Assembly: GCA_035934015.1 (NCBI GenBank)
Contig: DASYYH010000011.1
Coordinates: forward strand, 1-64,000
Length of the DNA: 64,000 bases
Direction: 5' to 3'
Source of the DNA: Candidatus Acidiferrales bacterium
Lineage (GTDB): Bacteria > Acidobacteriota > Terriglobia > Acidiferrales > UBA7541
The notes under the pieces are model-generated. The model saw only the letters and a program-made list of their open reading frames with translations, ran no database searches and was not told the DNA's origin. Shown one piece after another: positions 17,011-24,978 of this stretch. The position numbers were made by a program, and so were the translations under genes. Every line of letters begins with the position of its first letter. The first letter of the stretch is position 1.

Positions 17011-17034
17011 CGAAATTGCCCAAGGAGGGCTGCC

Positions 17035-17775
17035 ATGCCAAAGTCTTCACGCTTTACCCGGCGCTCAATTCGCCGCCAGCCACGCCTCGGGAGAAGCAAC
17101 GCGAACACCAAAGTTCTCGAAGAGGCCATCGCCCTGCGCGATAAAGTCTTCAAGCTGCTTCCCGCCGAATCCGCCGCTACCCGTCCCGCACACTCGATCC
17201 AGAACGCCGCTCCTCCCATGCGTCGCAAACCTTCTCGCTCCGATCTCCACAACAACTCCAATTTCCGGCGTCATTCCCGCAAATGCGCCATCTGTCACCA
17301 TCCGCAGCGCGAAGACATTGAAGAGGAATTCCTCCAATGGCATCCGCCGGCGAACATCCAGCAGGATTACGACCTGCCCAGTCGCCCGGCGATTTACCGT
17401 CACGCCCAGGCCACTGGCCTCCGCAGACGTCGCCGCCGTAATCTCCGCGGTCTTGCCGAACGCATTTTGGAAAACGCCGACGTCATCAGCCCCTCCGGCG
17501 AAACGATCCTTCGCGCCATGCGCATTTATGCGCACATCACCGAAGATGGCGAATGGATCGAACCCGCCAAGCGCACCGTTGTCCATCACATTCATTCCTT
17601 CGCGCCTCGTACCGATTCAGTGGAAAACACTTCGCGCGACCTTCCTCTTGCACCGTCAGAGCCGTCGCTCTCTCAGCTCGCCGAGCCGGGGCCTCCAGCG
17701 GCTTCTCCGGACCCTTCTTCTGCTGAAATTCTAATCGGGACACTAGCGCCAACTGACGAGCCCGCAAATGATTGA
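17035..17775 (+). CDS. Putative zinc-binding, helix-turn-helix-like protein
   Basis: A 246-residue basic protein with an AAGGAGGG ribosome binding site. A basic N-terminal tail (FTRRSIRRQPRLGRSN) is followed by a central module, CAICHHPQREDIEEEFLQW at about residues 83-101, then YDLPSRPAIYRHAQATGL. The Cys-x2-Cys-x-HP-x-R start and the closing RHAQATG resemble zinc-ribbon plus helix-turn-helix modules of small phage-like and regulatory DNA-binding proteins. The C-terminus is Pro/Ser-rich and ends within a 15-bp repeat. Its leader holds a complete terminator, so expression may be attenuated. No named family can be given. Confidence 0.6.
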   Translation: MPKSSRFTRRSIRRQPRLGRSNANTKVLEEAIALRDKVFKLLPAESAATRPAHSIQNAAPPMRRKPSRSDLHNNSNFRRHSRKCAICHHPQREDIEEEFLQWHPPANIQQDYDLPSRPAIYRHAQATGLRRRRRRNLRGLAERILENADVISPSGETILRAMRIYAHITEDGEWIEPAKRTVVHHIHSFAPRTDSVENTSRDLPLAPSEPSLSQLAEPGPPAASPDPSSAEILIGTLAPTDEPAND

Positions 17776-17810
17776 AAACACTCACCGCAGGCCGTTTCTA
17801 ATCGGGACAC
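17729..17810. repeat. Pair of 15-bp direct repeats (TTCTAATCGGGACAC)
   Basis: The identical sequence TTCTAATCGGGACAC occurs at 17729-17743 and 17796-17810, 67 nt apart. The first copy lies inside the end of the zinc-binding gene, the second just after it. The reverse complement resembles the TGTCCCGATTA-type terminal sequence of some insertion sequences. No transposase remnant is present. Confidence 0.55.
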
Positions 17811-17865
17811 ATTTCGGCCCGCGAGATGCGCTCGCGAAAATACGAGCACGAGAAAGACGATATGG

Positions 17866-18504
17866 CTAGTTGCTGTCGTCCTTCTTCGATTTCGCGTCCT
17901 CGAAGGTCATTTGCTTATGGTCGCGGAGGAACGCGGTAATGTCGTTCTCCGAGCCGGAGAGAATGCTCGAGACGATATCACCGTCGGCAACGTCGATTCG
18001 GACGTTGTGCTGTTTTGCGAGGTCCAGCTGCTTGTCGATATCCTTATCGGTGAAATCGAGCTCCTTGAAATCGTGCTGCTGAATGCGGAAAAAGCTGATG
18101 GTCCAGATGTTTTCGGAGTCGCACTTCTGCTGAATGGCGTAAATATCGTCGCGGAGATGCATGAAACGCAGAGTGCCTGAGCCGGTTCCGTTGTCATTTG
18201 TATCGCAATCGTTCCATGGTGTTTTTGAATCGCTGTGCGCGGTGAAAGTGTAATCGTTGCTGCCGGCGACGCGCGTGAGATGCATTTTGGTTCCGTCGGG
18301 CAGTGTGACGTCACTGTCGGCATAGGGCATGACGTCCGCCGCGCCGCGGGAGATCATTTCTTGCCGCGCTTTGTAGTTTTCGCATCCGGCCAGCAGCGCG
18401 GCTGCGCCAAAAACGATCAGCAGCGACAGCAACGTGTTGCGCACAGCGGATTTGCCACCGCATAGAATTTGCCGGGGACCGGCCTGGGCCTGGGTTGCAC
18501 TCAT
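17866..18504 (-). CDS. Predicted lipoprotein of unknown function
   Basis: A 212-residue protein starting at an ATG preceded by GTGGAGGAA. An atypically long basic N-region is followed by the hydrophobic stretch NTLLSLLIVFGAAALLAGC, where ALLAGC is a lipobox with the lipidated Cys at about residue 41. The mature domain contains DGTKMHLTRV, the acidic loop CDTNDNGTGSGT and a charged C-terminus (KSKKDDSN). No catalytic motif is evident. It is divergent from glnA across a 290-nt spacer. Confidence 0.7.
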   Translation of the reverse strand: MSATQAQAGPRQILCGGKSAVRNTLLSLLIVFGAAALLAGCENYKARQEMISRGAADVMPYADSDVTLPDGTKMHLTRVAGSNDYTFTAHSDSKTPWNDCDTNDNGTGSGTLRFMHLRDDIYAIQQKCDSENIWTISFFRIQQHDFKELDFTDKDIDKQLDLAKQHNVRIDVADGDIVSSILSGSENDITAFLRDHKQMTFEDAKSKKDDSN

Positions 18505-18587
18505 CTTTATTCCTCCACGAGATTTGGAAAGCAAATGCGTGAATGGAGATTAGGGAGGAATTCGATGTACTGCAATAAACAGAGTCT

Positions 18588-18609
18588 TTGGCGGTGCTGA
18601 AACCGCCAA
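18588..18609. promoter_or_regulatory. Inverted repeat between the lipoprotein gene and glnA
   Basis: TTGGCGG and CCGCCAA form a perfect 7-bp inverted repeat with an 8-nt centre, about 115 nt upstream of the glnA -35. It could be an operator or a hairpin. No regulator is implied by the sequence alone. Confidence 0.4.
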
Positions 18610-18723
18610 CGCGGCGCAGAAATGCGAAAGAAGAAAAACCTCCGCGAGAAGGAGATGGAAGCGCGGAAAGATGGCCGGGCCAAAATGGAGGGCGAGGCGC
18701 GAGCGGAGGTGTGCGGCGCCCGC

Positions 18724-18752
18724 TTGACGCGGAAGAGGCACTGAGCTATCGT
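18724..18752 (+). promoter_or_regulatory. Putative glnA promoter
   Basis: TTGACG (18724-18729) and TATCGT (18747-18752) are spaced by 17 nt. The predicted start at about 18759 gives a 40-nt leader carrying GGGGGAGGA before the ATG. No sigma-54 type GG/GC element was noticed. Confidence 0.5.
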
Positions 18753-18798
18753 CGCCGATTAAAATTCAAGCGCCGCAGCTTATCTGCGGGGGAGGAAT

Positions 18799-20208
18799 AT
18801 GGATCCGAAATCAGTGATGGATTACGCCGCGAAGCACAATGCCAAAATTCTGGATTTGCGCTTCATCGACATTCCCGGCGTGTGGCACCACATCAGTTTC
18901 CCCATCCACGAACTGAGCGCGCATTCGTTCGAGGATGGATTTGGCATGGACGGCAGCTCGATTCGCGGATGGGCATCGATTCACGAATCGGACATGCTGT
19001 TGATACCGGACGCAAGCTCGGTGTTCATGGACCCGTTTCGCGACACGCCGACGCTCGTGATGCTCGCCGATGTGGTGGACCCGATGACGAAGCAGCCGTA
19101 TCCGCGCGATTCACGGCACATCGCGCGCAAGGCGGAAGCGTATCTGGGATTCACGGGAATTGCGGACCAGGCGTTCTTCGGCGCCGAGGCGGAGTTTTTT
19201 ATTTTTGACAACGTACGATTCGAGCAGCGCGAACAGCACGGATTTTATTTCATCGACTCCGAGGAAGGCCGCTGGAATTCGGGCCGCGCGGAACACAACC
19301 TCGGATATCGCCCGCGTTACAAGGAAGGCTACTTCCCCGTTCCTCCGACCGATCACTACATGGATTTGCGCACGGATATGATCCTGCAACTGGAAACGTG
19401 CGGAATCAACGTCGAATGCCATCACCACGAAGTCGCCACGGGCGGACAGACGGAAATCGATTTCAAATTTGACACGATGCTGAAAGCCGCGGACAACATG
19501 ATGATTTTCAAATACGTCGTCCGCAACACCGCGCATCAATACGGAAAAACCGTGACGTTCATGCCGAAGCCGCTTTTTCAGGACAACGGCAACGGCATGC
19601 ACACACACCAGTCGCTGTGGCAGAAGGGCAAGCCGCTTTTCGCCGGAGATGGCTACGCCGGACTGAGCCAGACCGCACTGTGGTACATCGGCGGGCTGCT
19701 GAAGCACGCGCCGGCGCTCGCCGCGCTGATCGCGCCGACGACGAATTCGTACAAGCGGCTCGTGCCGGGCTTCGAAGCGCCGGTGAATCTGGCGTACTCG
19801 CGGCGGAATCGCTCGGCGGCGGTGCGCATTCCGATGTACTCGGCAAGCCCGAAGGCGAAGCGCATCGAGTTCCGGCCGCCGGACCCGTCGTGCAATCCGT
19901 ATCTGGCGTATTCGGCGATGCTGATGGCCGGGCTCGATGGCGTCGAGAATAAAATCGATCCGGGGCAGCCGCTCGACAAGGATATTTACGATTTGTCGCC
20001 GGAAGAATTGAAGAATGTGCCGTCCATGCCGGGATCGCTCGAAGAATCGCTGCGCGCGCTGGAAAAAGATCACAAATTCCTGCTCAAGGGCGACGTCTTC
20101 AGCGAAGACCTGATTCATTTGTGGATCGAATACAAAATGAAAAACGAAGTGAATGCCGTGCGGATGAGGCCGCATCCGTACGAATTTCAGCTGTATTACG
20201 ACATCTAA
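18799..20208 (+). CDS. glnA: Glutamine synthetase type I (adenylylation-controlled)
   Basis: A 469-residue GSI enzyme making glutamine from glutamate, ammonia and ATP. It contains DGSSIRGW, the metal-binding [22 protein letters not shown], the NRSAAVRIP nucleotide/glutamate loop and [19 protein letters not shown]. The adenylylation site is present as [11 protein letters not shown], with the tyrosine at residue 397, matching the modifiable tyrosine of enteric GS. The cognate adenylyltransferase glnE lies 1.7 kb downstream. The C-terminus ([13 protein letters not shown]) is normal, but a second diverged copy of this tail with its own stop occurs at 20850-20906, beyond an inserted glyoxalase-fold gene. 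Confidence 0.97.
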   Translation: MDPKSVMDYAAKHNAKILDLRFIDIPGVWHHISFPIHELSAHSFEDGFGMDGSSIRGWASIHESDMLLIPDASSVFMDPFRDTPTLVMLADVVDPMTKQPYPRDSRHIARKAEAYLGFTGIADQAFFGAEAEFFIFDNVRFEQREQHGFYFIDSEEGRWNSGRAEHNLGYRPRYKEGYFPVPPTDHYMDLRTDMILQLETCGINVECHHHEVATGGQTEIDFKFDTMLKAADNMMIFKYVVRNTAHQYGKTVTFMPKPLFQDNGNGMHTHQSLWQKGKPLFAGDGYAGLSQTALWYIGGLLKHAPALAALIAPTTNSYKRLVPGFEAPVNLAYSRRNRSAAVRIPMYSASPKAKRIEFRPPDPSCNPYLAYSAMLMAGLDGVENKIDPGQPLDKDIYDLSPEELKNVPSMPGSLEESLRALEKDHKFLLKGDVFSEDLIHLWIEYKMKNEVNAVRMRPHPYEFQLYYDI

Positions 20209-20212
20209 CAGC

Positions 20213-20247
20213 AGTGACTCGTGGTTAGTGGCGAGTGGTTAGCGAAA
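20213..20247. repeat. Heptamer tandem array at the left edge of the glnA insert
   Basis: Five 7-nt units begin 5 nt after the glnA stop: AGTGACT, CGTGGTT, AGTGGCG, AGTGGTT, AGCGAAA. A shorter version (AGTGACG, AGTGGCT, AGAAAAG) lies at the other side of the inserted gene, in the same orientation. Confidence 0.7.
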
Positions 20248-20269
20248 AACAGAAGGCAGCGAACGATTT

Positions 20270-20303
20270 CGGGGAGTCGGAGTTTCGACTCCCCGTTCTT
20301 TTT
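20270..20303 (+). terminator. Intrinsic terminator after glnA
   Basis: CGGGGAGTCG and CGACTCCCCG form a perfect 10-bp stem with a 6-nt loop, followed by TTCTTTTT. It ends only about 10 nt before the next ATG, and the GGAGGAGGAA ribosome binding site follows at once. The downstream gene is therefore expressed either by read-through or from an unseen promoter. Confidence 0.9.
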
Positions 20304-20313
20304 GGAGGAGGAA

Positions 20314-20811
20314 ATGAAAATGACAGCGATCAGTTTCGGCCTCGTATCGGCGGCGATGACGGCGAGTTTTGCAGTGGGCATGATGGTGCAGGCAAAGCGA
20401 AACGCAAAAGCAGAAGCAAACAAGGACGTGCGCGTGACGGGCATCGGCGGCGTTTTCTTCAAGGCGAATGACGCTGAGAAACTGGCAGCGTGGTATCACG
20501 AGCACCTGGGAATTGATTTTCAAAGCTATGGCGGGAGCGCATTCCATCAGTTCGAGTGGCTCGAAAAAGATAATCCCTCGAAAACCGGCGGCACTGTCTT
20601 GGCAGTATTCCCGCAGACGGCGACAAATTTCGGCGCGAGCAAATCGCCGCTGATGATCAATTATCGCGTGGCGAACCTGGATCGGCTGCTCGCTGAATTG
20701 AAAGCCGAAGGCGTGCAAGTGGACGATAAAACTGAAGACGCTCCGTATGGCAAGTTCGGTTGGGCGACGGATCCGGAGGGCAATCGGATCGAATTCTGGG
20801 AACCCAAGTAA
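20314..20811 (+). CDS. Glyoxalase/VOC-fold protein with N-terminal membrane segment
   Basis: A 165-residue protein. The hydrophobic N-terminus (ISFGLVSAAMTASFAVGMMV) is a signal anchor or signal peptide. The rest is one VOC unit: VTGIGGVFFKANDAEKLAAWY, GGSAFHQFEWLEKD, and the closing WATDPEGNRIEFWEPK whose Glu is the usual metal ligand. Family members include glyoxalases, dioxygenases and antibiotic-binding proteins, and the substrate here is unknown. The gene sits as cargo between the true glnA 3' end and a duplicate glnA tail, flanked by heptamer repeats. Confidence 0.8.
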   Translation: MKMTAISFGLVSAAMTASFAVGMMVQAKRNAKAEANKDVRVTGIGGVFFKANDAEKLAAWYHEHLGIDFQSYGGSAFHQFEWLEKDNPSKTGGTVLAVFPQTATNFGASKSPLMINYRVANLDRLLAELKAEGVQVDDKTEDAPYGKFGWATDPEGNRIEFWEPK

Positions 20812-20816
20812 AAGAA

Positions 20817-20837
20817 AGTGACGAGTGGCTAGAAAAG
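20817..20837. repeat. Heptamer array at the right edge of the glnA insert
   Basis: AGTGACG, AGTGGCT and AGAAAAG lie just after the VOC stop codon and directly before the duplicated glnA tail. They resemble the array after the glnA stop in sequence and orientation, like degenerate direct repeats flanking an insertion. Confidence 0.6.
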
Positions 20838-20849
20838 GCAAAAGCAACG

Positions 20850-20906
20850 CGCGCGATTCGCGTGCGGACCCATCCCGACGAGATCCAGCTGGACTACGAC
20901 GCTTAG
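20850..20906 (+). pseudogene. Detached, diverged copy of the glnA C-terminal tail
   Basis: In-frame translation gives RAIRVRTHPDEIQLDYDA followed by TAG. This aligns without gaps to the glnA end [18 protein letters not shown]. Identical positions include A, R, R, H, P, E, Q, L, Y and D, and the stop codons coincide. No start codon or ribosome binding site belongs to it. It looks like an original or duplicated 3' end cut off by the intervening insert. Confidence 0.75.
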
Positions 20907-21008
20907 CCGTAGCGGCATATTTTTCGATACGTTACGGCGGACGAAATAGTTTGGGCATGAATTTGGGCTGACACTAAAATAGGCTTTATCCGGAAAAGGA
21001 GCGAGCCT

Positions 21009-21563
21009 ATGCCCAGCATTCCCAAAATCATCATTGGCTTGCTGTTCGGCGCGTTGGTCGCGATGCCCTCTTACGCACAAACAAAGTTAACTGCGCGCGA
21101 TTACTATAAAGAGCTCTACGCCGCCGGGGGTTTAGACCGCTTGGCCGACGGCTACGCGTGCTTCGAGGACGATCCAAAGGCTGAGGCATTCTTCATTTTT
21201 GGGGAGGGCAAATACATTCGGGAATCCATGACTGCGGACGGCACGTTTAGCAAGTTGCCGAAGTCAACTCAACTGCTCATGAAAAAAGGATTCCTCATGG
21301 TTCAAGGTTACGATAAGGGGGTTCCGTGGCAGAGTGACGAACTCCTGAGGAAGGACGAGGGTTCATGGGTCAGCGACGAGCGAATGTTGGATAAGCACAC
21401 GCTGGTTAGGATTAAATTCACGATAAATTGGCAGACTCTGCGGTACAAATGGGCGGCTGAGGCGCTGAATCTGGATTCAACCTATCGTTCGGAGGTCGCA
21501 AGTTTCGGGAAATGCGAGAGAGTTCCGCTCGGCGTTCGCCAGCGCGAAGGCGATAAGCCTTGA
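21009..21563 (+). CDS. Secreted protein of unknown function
   Basis: A 184-residue protein with AAAAGGAGC upstream and a clean signal peptide (IIIGLLFGALVAMPSYAQ, cleavage after AYAQ-type motif). The mature part contains TARDYYKELYAAGGLDRLADGYACFEDDP, a two-Cys pattern (one near residue 56, one near the C-terminus in GKCERV) that could form a disulfide, and an aromatic-rich C-terminal half. I recognise no family. A second small gene follows after 13 nt, probably in one operon, between the duplicated glnA tail and glnE. Confidence 0.6.
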   Translation: MPSIPKIIIGLLFGALVAMPSYAQTKLTARDYYKELYAAGGLDRLADGYACFEDDPKAEAFFIFGEGKYIRESMTADGTFSKLPKSTQLLMKKGFLMVQGYDKGVPWQSDELLRKDEGSWVSDERMLDKHTLVRIKFTINWQTLRYKWAAEALNLDSTYRSEVASFGKCERVPLGVRQREGDKP

Positions 21564-21576
21564 CAGGAAGTGATGA

Positions 21577-21846
21577 ATGAGCTGCGACTTGATTTACGTT
21601 GACAAGAACAATGACTCAAATTTCACGAACGATTGGAAGTATTACCGCGTCACGCCCATCGCGGCGTCGAATATCGAGGTATGCGAGGTCGAGTTCCCGT
21701 CACTCCGCGACAAGGGTGTTGCGACCCAAACCCCCGGCATCGTGGGGCTCGCCTCTGCGCACGAAATAAACGTGAAACTCCTGCACAAGAGTTATGGCGT
21801 CGTTCACGAAGAGGCTGTGCTGATTGGTGTGCGTTGGAGGGACTGA
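21577..21846 (+). CDS. Small hypothetical protein
   Basis: An 89-residue ORF, 13 nt after the preceding secreted protein, with AGGAAG upstream. The sequence is mixed hydrophilic without signal peptide or membrane segment (starts MSCDLIYVDKNNDSNF, ends LIGVRWRD). Codon use and base composition differ from glnA and glnE, with more A/T-ending codons, as in the preceding gene. The pair may therefore be recently acquired. Function not recognised. Confidence 0.45.
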   Translation: MSCDLIYVDKNNDSNFTNDWKYYRVTPIAASNIEVCEVEFPSLRDKGVATQTPGIVGLASAHEINVKLLHKSYGVVHEEAVLIGVRWRD

Positions 21847-21935
21847 CTCTAACCGCCGATCTGAATTTGGCAGGATGAGACCCGGCCTTCTCCGCTTTGC
21901 AACGCGCACGGTAATTCGTTACGCTGCTGAGCGAG

Positions 21936-24900
21936 ATGGATGCGGCGTTTGCAGAAATAAAATTCAATGAGCCGCTGGCGGCGGAGGCGAATCTGGCGAT
22001 TCTGCAGCCGCAACTGCCGGCGGCGGTGTGGGCGGCGCTGCCGACGCTGCTCGAACAAGTTCCCAGCCCCGACGACGCACTGAATTTTCTGGAACGATTC
22101 TGGCGCGCGGCTCCGCAGACGGTCATTCGACACATCGAGGTTCACCGCGCGGCGCTGCATTATCTGCTGACGCTTTTCAGCTACAGCCGATTTCTCTCCG
22201 AATCGCTCGTGCAGCAGCCGGAACTGATTTTGTGGCTGGACCGGCGCGGCGCGCGCGAAGGCATCGAGCGGATGAAATCGCACGACGATTTGCTCGAAGA
22301 CTGCTACCGGTCTTCGACGATGGCATTCGACCTGCCGCCGGCGGTTTTTCTGGCACGATTCAAGCGGCGCGAGTACCTGCGCATCACGCTGCGCGACGTG
22401 CTGAATCTGGCGTCGCTGGCGGAAACTTCGCTGGAGCTTTCGGATCTCGCTGACGTGCTGATCGAGCGCGCGCTGCGGATTGCGGCGCAGCATCTGGAGA
22501 ATTTGTATGGCGTGCCGCAATGGAGCGACGCGAGCGCGGCGTCGCAGGACAATTTGCAGCCCGCGCGGATGACGGTGATTTCCCTCGGAAAACTCGGCGG
22601 ACAGGAACTGAATTACAGCTCGGACATCGATTTGATGTTTTTCTACGACCACGACGGCGCGACGGCGGGCGGCACGGTGGGGAAAATCGCGAACCTCGAA
22701 TACTTTGTGCGGCTGGCGCAGGCGATTCTGAAATTGCTGACGGAGGCGACGCCGGAGGGCGCGGTTTTTCGCGTGGACATGCGATTGCGGCCGGAAGGAC
22801 AACTCGGCGATCTGGCGATCAGTCTGCCGGCGGCGCTCGATTATTACCGGACGCGCGCGCGCGAATGGGAATTGCAGATGCTGATCAAAGCGCGCGTGTC
22901 GGCGGGAGAAGTTGCGACCGGCGAGAAATTCTTGCGCGAAGTGCGGCCGCTGATTTTCCGGCAGGAGTTCCATCTGGCGGCGGTGGAAGCGGTGCTGAAC
23001 GCGCGCGAAGAAATTTCGCGGTCGCTGCGGCGCGGCGGCGCGACGGACGAAGGTTACGCGGCGGCGTGGAACGTCAAGCTGACGCCGGGAGGAATTCGCG
23101 ACATCGAATTTCTGGCGCAATGTTTGCAGCGCGTACACGGCGGGCGCGATCCGTGGCTGACGTCGCGCGGATCGGGATCGACACTCGTGGCGCTGCAGCA
23201 TTTGCACGACAAAGGATATTTGTCGCAGCGGGATTTTTTTCTGCTGGGCTCAGCGTATCAATTTCTGCGCAAAGTCGAGCACCGGCTGCAACTGCGCGAC
23301 GGATTGCAGGAGCACACGCTGCCGCAAAAGGCCGGAGCGCTCGAACGCATCGCGCGACGGTGCGGAATCGAGGCGGCGGATGGACGAAGCGCGGGAGAAA
23401 TCCTGCTGGAGCAGACGCGGCGATATTTCGAAGAAGTGCGCGCGATTTACATGCAGTCGCTGCCGATGACGGAGCGAGATGCGGAGAGCGCGGCGGCGCG
23501 AGCGGGCGAACGGATACCGGAAATGCGTTCGCTGGGCGCGGATGCGCTGCTCGTGCGGCTGCGGACGGAATTTCCGGCGCTGGCGGAGCGATTGATGCGG
23601 CATCGCGCGCAAAGCGACTCCTTTGCGCGACGCGGCGTGGAGAAATTTCTGGAGTCGGCGCTGCTCGATGTGGCCCTGGCGCACGAACTGGAGCAGAACG
23701 CGGAATGGCTCGACCGCGCGGCGGAGCTTTTCGCGCGGAGCGATTTCGCGGCAGAGACGTTGATCCGCGATCCGCACGCTATCGAGCGGATTTTTCGCAC
23801 GGACGATGCGGGAGCGCGCGAACTGCCTTTCCTGCCGACGATGGAGTCGCTGCGGCGGCGCGAACACGATGAAACGCTGCGTGCGGCGGCGAAATCAATT
23901 CTCGGCGAGACGAAACCCTTCGAGACATTCGCGAATCTGACGCGCATCGCGGAAGAATCGTTGCGCAGCGCGCTGGAGTTGGCGGCGCAGGAGGAAGTGC
24001 AAGGGGTCGCGTGGGAATCGGAGCCGTTTGCGGTGATCGCGCTGGGACGGCTGGGCGCGGGCGAATTCGACATCGGGTCGGACGCGGATGTGGTGTTTCT
24101 CGCAGGGCCGGACGTGAGCGAGGAAGAAATGGTCGCGTGGCGGCGGCTCGCGGAGCGGTTCATTCACGTCGCGGGAAGTTATACGAGCGAAGGGCTGCTG
24201 CTGCCGGTGGACACGCGGCTGCGTCCTCGAGGCGGCGAAGGCGAGATCGTGCAGGGAGCGAAATATTTTCTGGAATATTTTTCGCGCGACGCGGAAGGAT
24301 GGGAAGCGGCGACGTATCTGAAAGCGCGTGCGGTGGCGGGAAATGTGGCGCTGGGCGAGAAGATTTTGGGCGAGATGCGAGATGCGCTGCGCAAACGATT
24401 TGCGGCGGCGCATGGCGGCGATCCGGCGGAATTGCGGCGACAATTGGCGCACATGCGCGAGCGGCTGGAGCGGGAGCGTCCGGAGGGCGCGACGGGATTT
24501 AAAACATCCGCGGGAGGATTTTTCGACATTGAGTACGTTGTGGCGTTTCTCGCGCTGACGGGAGGGATTGCGACGGCGAATCCGGGAAATGTGTTGCGGC
24601 AGATTGAGGCATTGAATGCAGGTCTGCGGCCCTTCGCAAACGGCGCTCAGGATCTTCGGCCCTCCGCAGAAAACGCGCCGGGCCTCCGACGGCAGGATGT
24701 GGAAGTGCTGCGGGAGGCGGCGACGTTTTACCGTTCGCTGGATCATGCGATGCGGCTGGCGCTGGGGAGAGCGTCGAATGCGTTGCCGGAACCGGCGCAG
24801 ATGCCGAGAGTGATGGCCATGATGAAGGAGTGGGGAGTGCCCTTCGACTTCGCCCGCCACGGCGGGCAAGCTCAGGGTAAACCGGTGCATGGGAGTTTGT

Positions 24901-24965
24901 TTGATGCGGTGGCGGGGATGCGGCGGGCGGTGCGCAAAGTTTATGATAGGACTGTGCTCGCGTAA
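21936..24965 (+). CDS. glnE: Glutamine synthetase adenylyltransferase / adenylyl-removing enzyme
   Basis: A 1009-residue bifunctional regulator of glutamine synthetase. The N-terminal adenylyl-removing half has SLGKLGGQELNYSSDIDLMFF (catalytic Asp pair near residue 230) and RPEGQLGDLA. The C-terminal adenylylating half has LGRLGAGEFDIGSDADVVFL (about 710) and RLRPRGGEGEIVQ. It modifies Tyr397 of the nearby GlnA. Two in-frame segments near the C-terminus (LRPFANGAQDLRPSAENAPG at about 899 and FDFARHGGQAQGKP at about 969) look like dispersed repeats rather than family sequence and explain part of the extra length. Two further detached copies of its 3' end lie downstream. Confidence 0.95.
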   Translation: MDAAFAEIKFNEPLAAEANLAILQPQLPAAVWAALPTLLEQVPSPDDALNFLERFWRAAPQTVIRHIEVHRAALHYLLTLFSYSRFLSESLVQQPELILWLDRRGAREGIERMKSHDDLLEDCYRSSTMAFDLPPAVFLARFKRREYLRITLRDVLNLASLAETSLELSDLADVLIERALRIAAQHLENLYGVPQWSDASAASQDNLQPARMTVISLGKLGGQELNYSSDIDLMFFYDHDGATAGGTVGKIANLEYFVRLAQAILKLLTEATPEGAVFRVDMRLRPEGQLGDLAISLPAALDYYRTRAREWELQMLIKARVSAGEVATGEKFLREVRPLIFRQEFHLAAVEAVLNAREEISRSLRRGGATDEGYAAAWNVKLTPGGIRDIEFLAQCLQRVHGGRDPWLTSRGSGSTLVALQHLHDKGYLSQRDFFLLGSAYQFLRKVEHRLQLRDGLQEHTLPQKAGALERIARRCGIEAADGRSAGEILLEQTRRYFEEVRAIYMQSLPMTERDAESAAARAGERIPEMRSLGADALLVRLRTEFPALAERLMRHRAQSDSFARRGVEKFLESALLDVALAHELEQNAEWLDRAAELFARSDFAAETLIRDPHAIERIFRTDDAGARELPFLPTMESLRRREHDETLRAAAKSILGETKPFETFANLTRIAEESLRSALELAAQEEVQGVAWESEPFAVIALGRLGAGEFDIGSDADVVFLAGPDVSEEEMVAWRRLAERFIHVAGSYTSEGLLLPVDTRLRPRGGEGEIVQGAKYFLEYFSRDAEGWEAATYLKARAVAGNVALGEKILGEMRDALRKRFAAAHGGDPAELRRQLAHMRERLERERPEGATGFKTSAGGFFDIEYVVAFLALTGGIATANPGNVLRQIEALNAGLRPFANGAQDLRPSAENAPGLRRQDVEVLREAATFYRSLDHAMRLALGRASNALPEPAQMPRVMAMMKEWGVPFDFARHGGQAQGKPVHGSLFDAVAGMRRAVRKVYDRTVLA
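24628..24692. repeat. Dispersed repeat inserted in frame within glnE
   Basis: The CCCTTCGCAAACGGCGCTCAG / GGATCTTCGG type sequence matches intergenic repeats of this genome (compare the icd 5' region near 27545). It encodes about 22 residues (LRPFANGAQDLRPSAE...) in a place where GlnE proteins normally have a short loop before the conserved LDHAMRLALGRASN segment. The reading frame is kept. Confidence 0.6.
24839..24879. repeat. Second dispersed repeat inserted in frame within glnE
   Basis: GCCCTTCGACTTCGCCCGCC followed by ACGGCGGGCAAGCTCAGGG contains the palindrome CCCGCC-ac-GGCGGG and matches the family seen around 62.9 and 63.7 kb. It codes for PFDFARHGGQAQG, just before the last conserved helix of GlnE. 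The detached tail copy at 25608 lacks it. Confidence 0.65.
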
Positions 24966-24978
24966 GTGGCTCAGCCCG

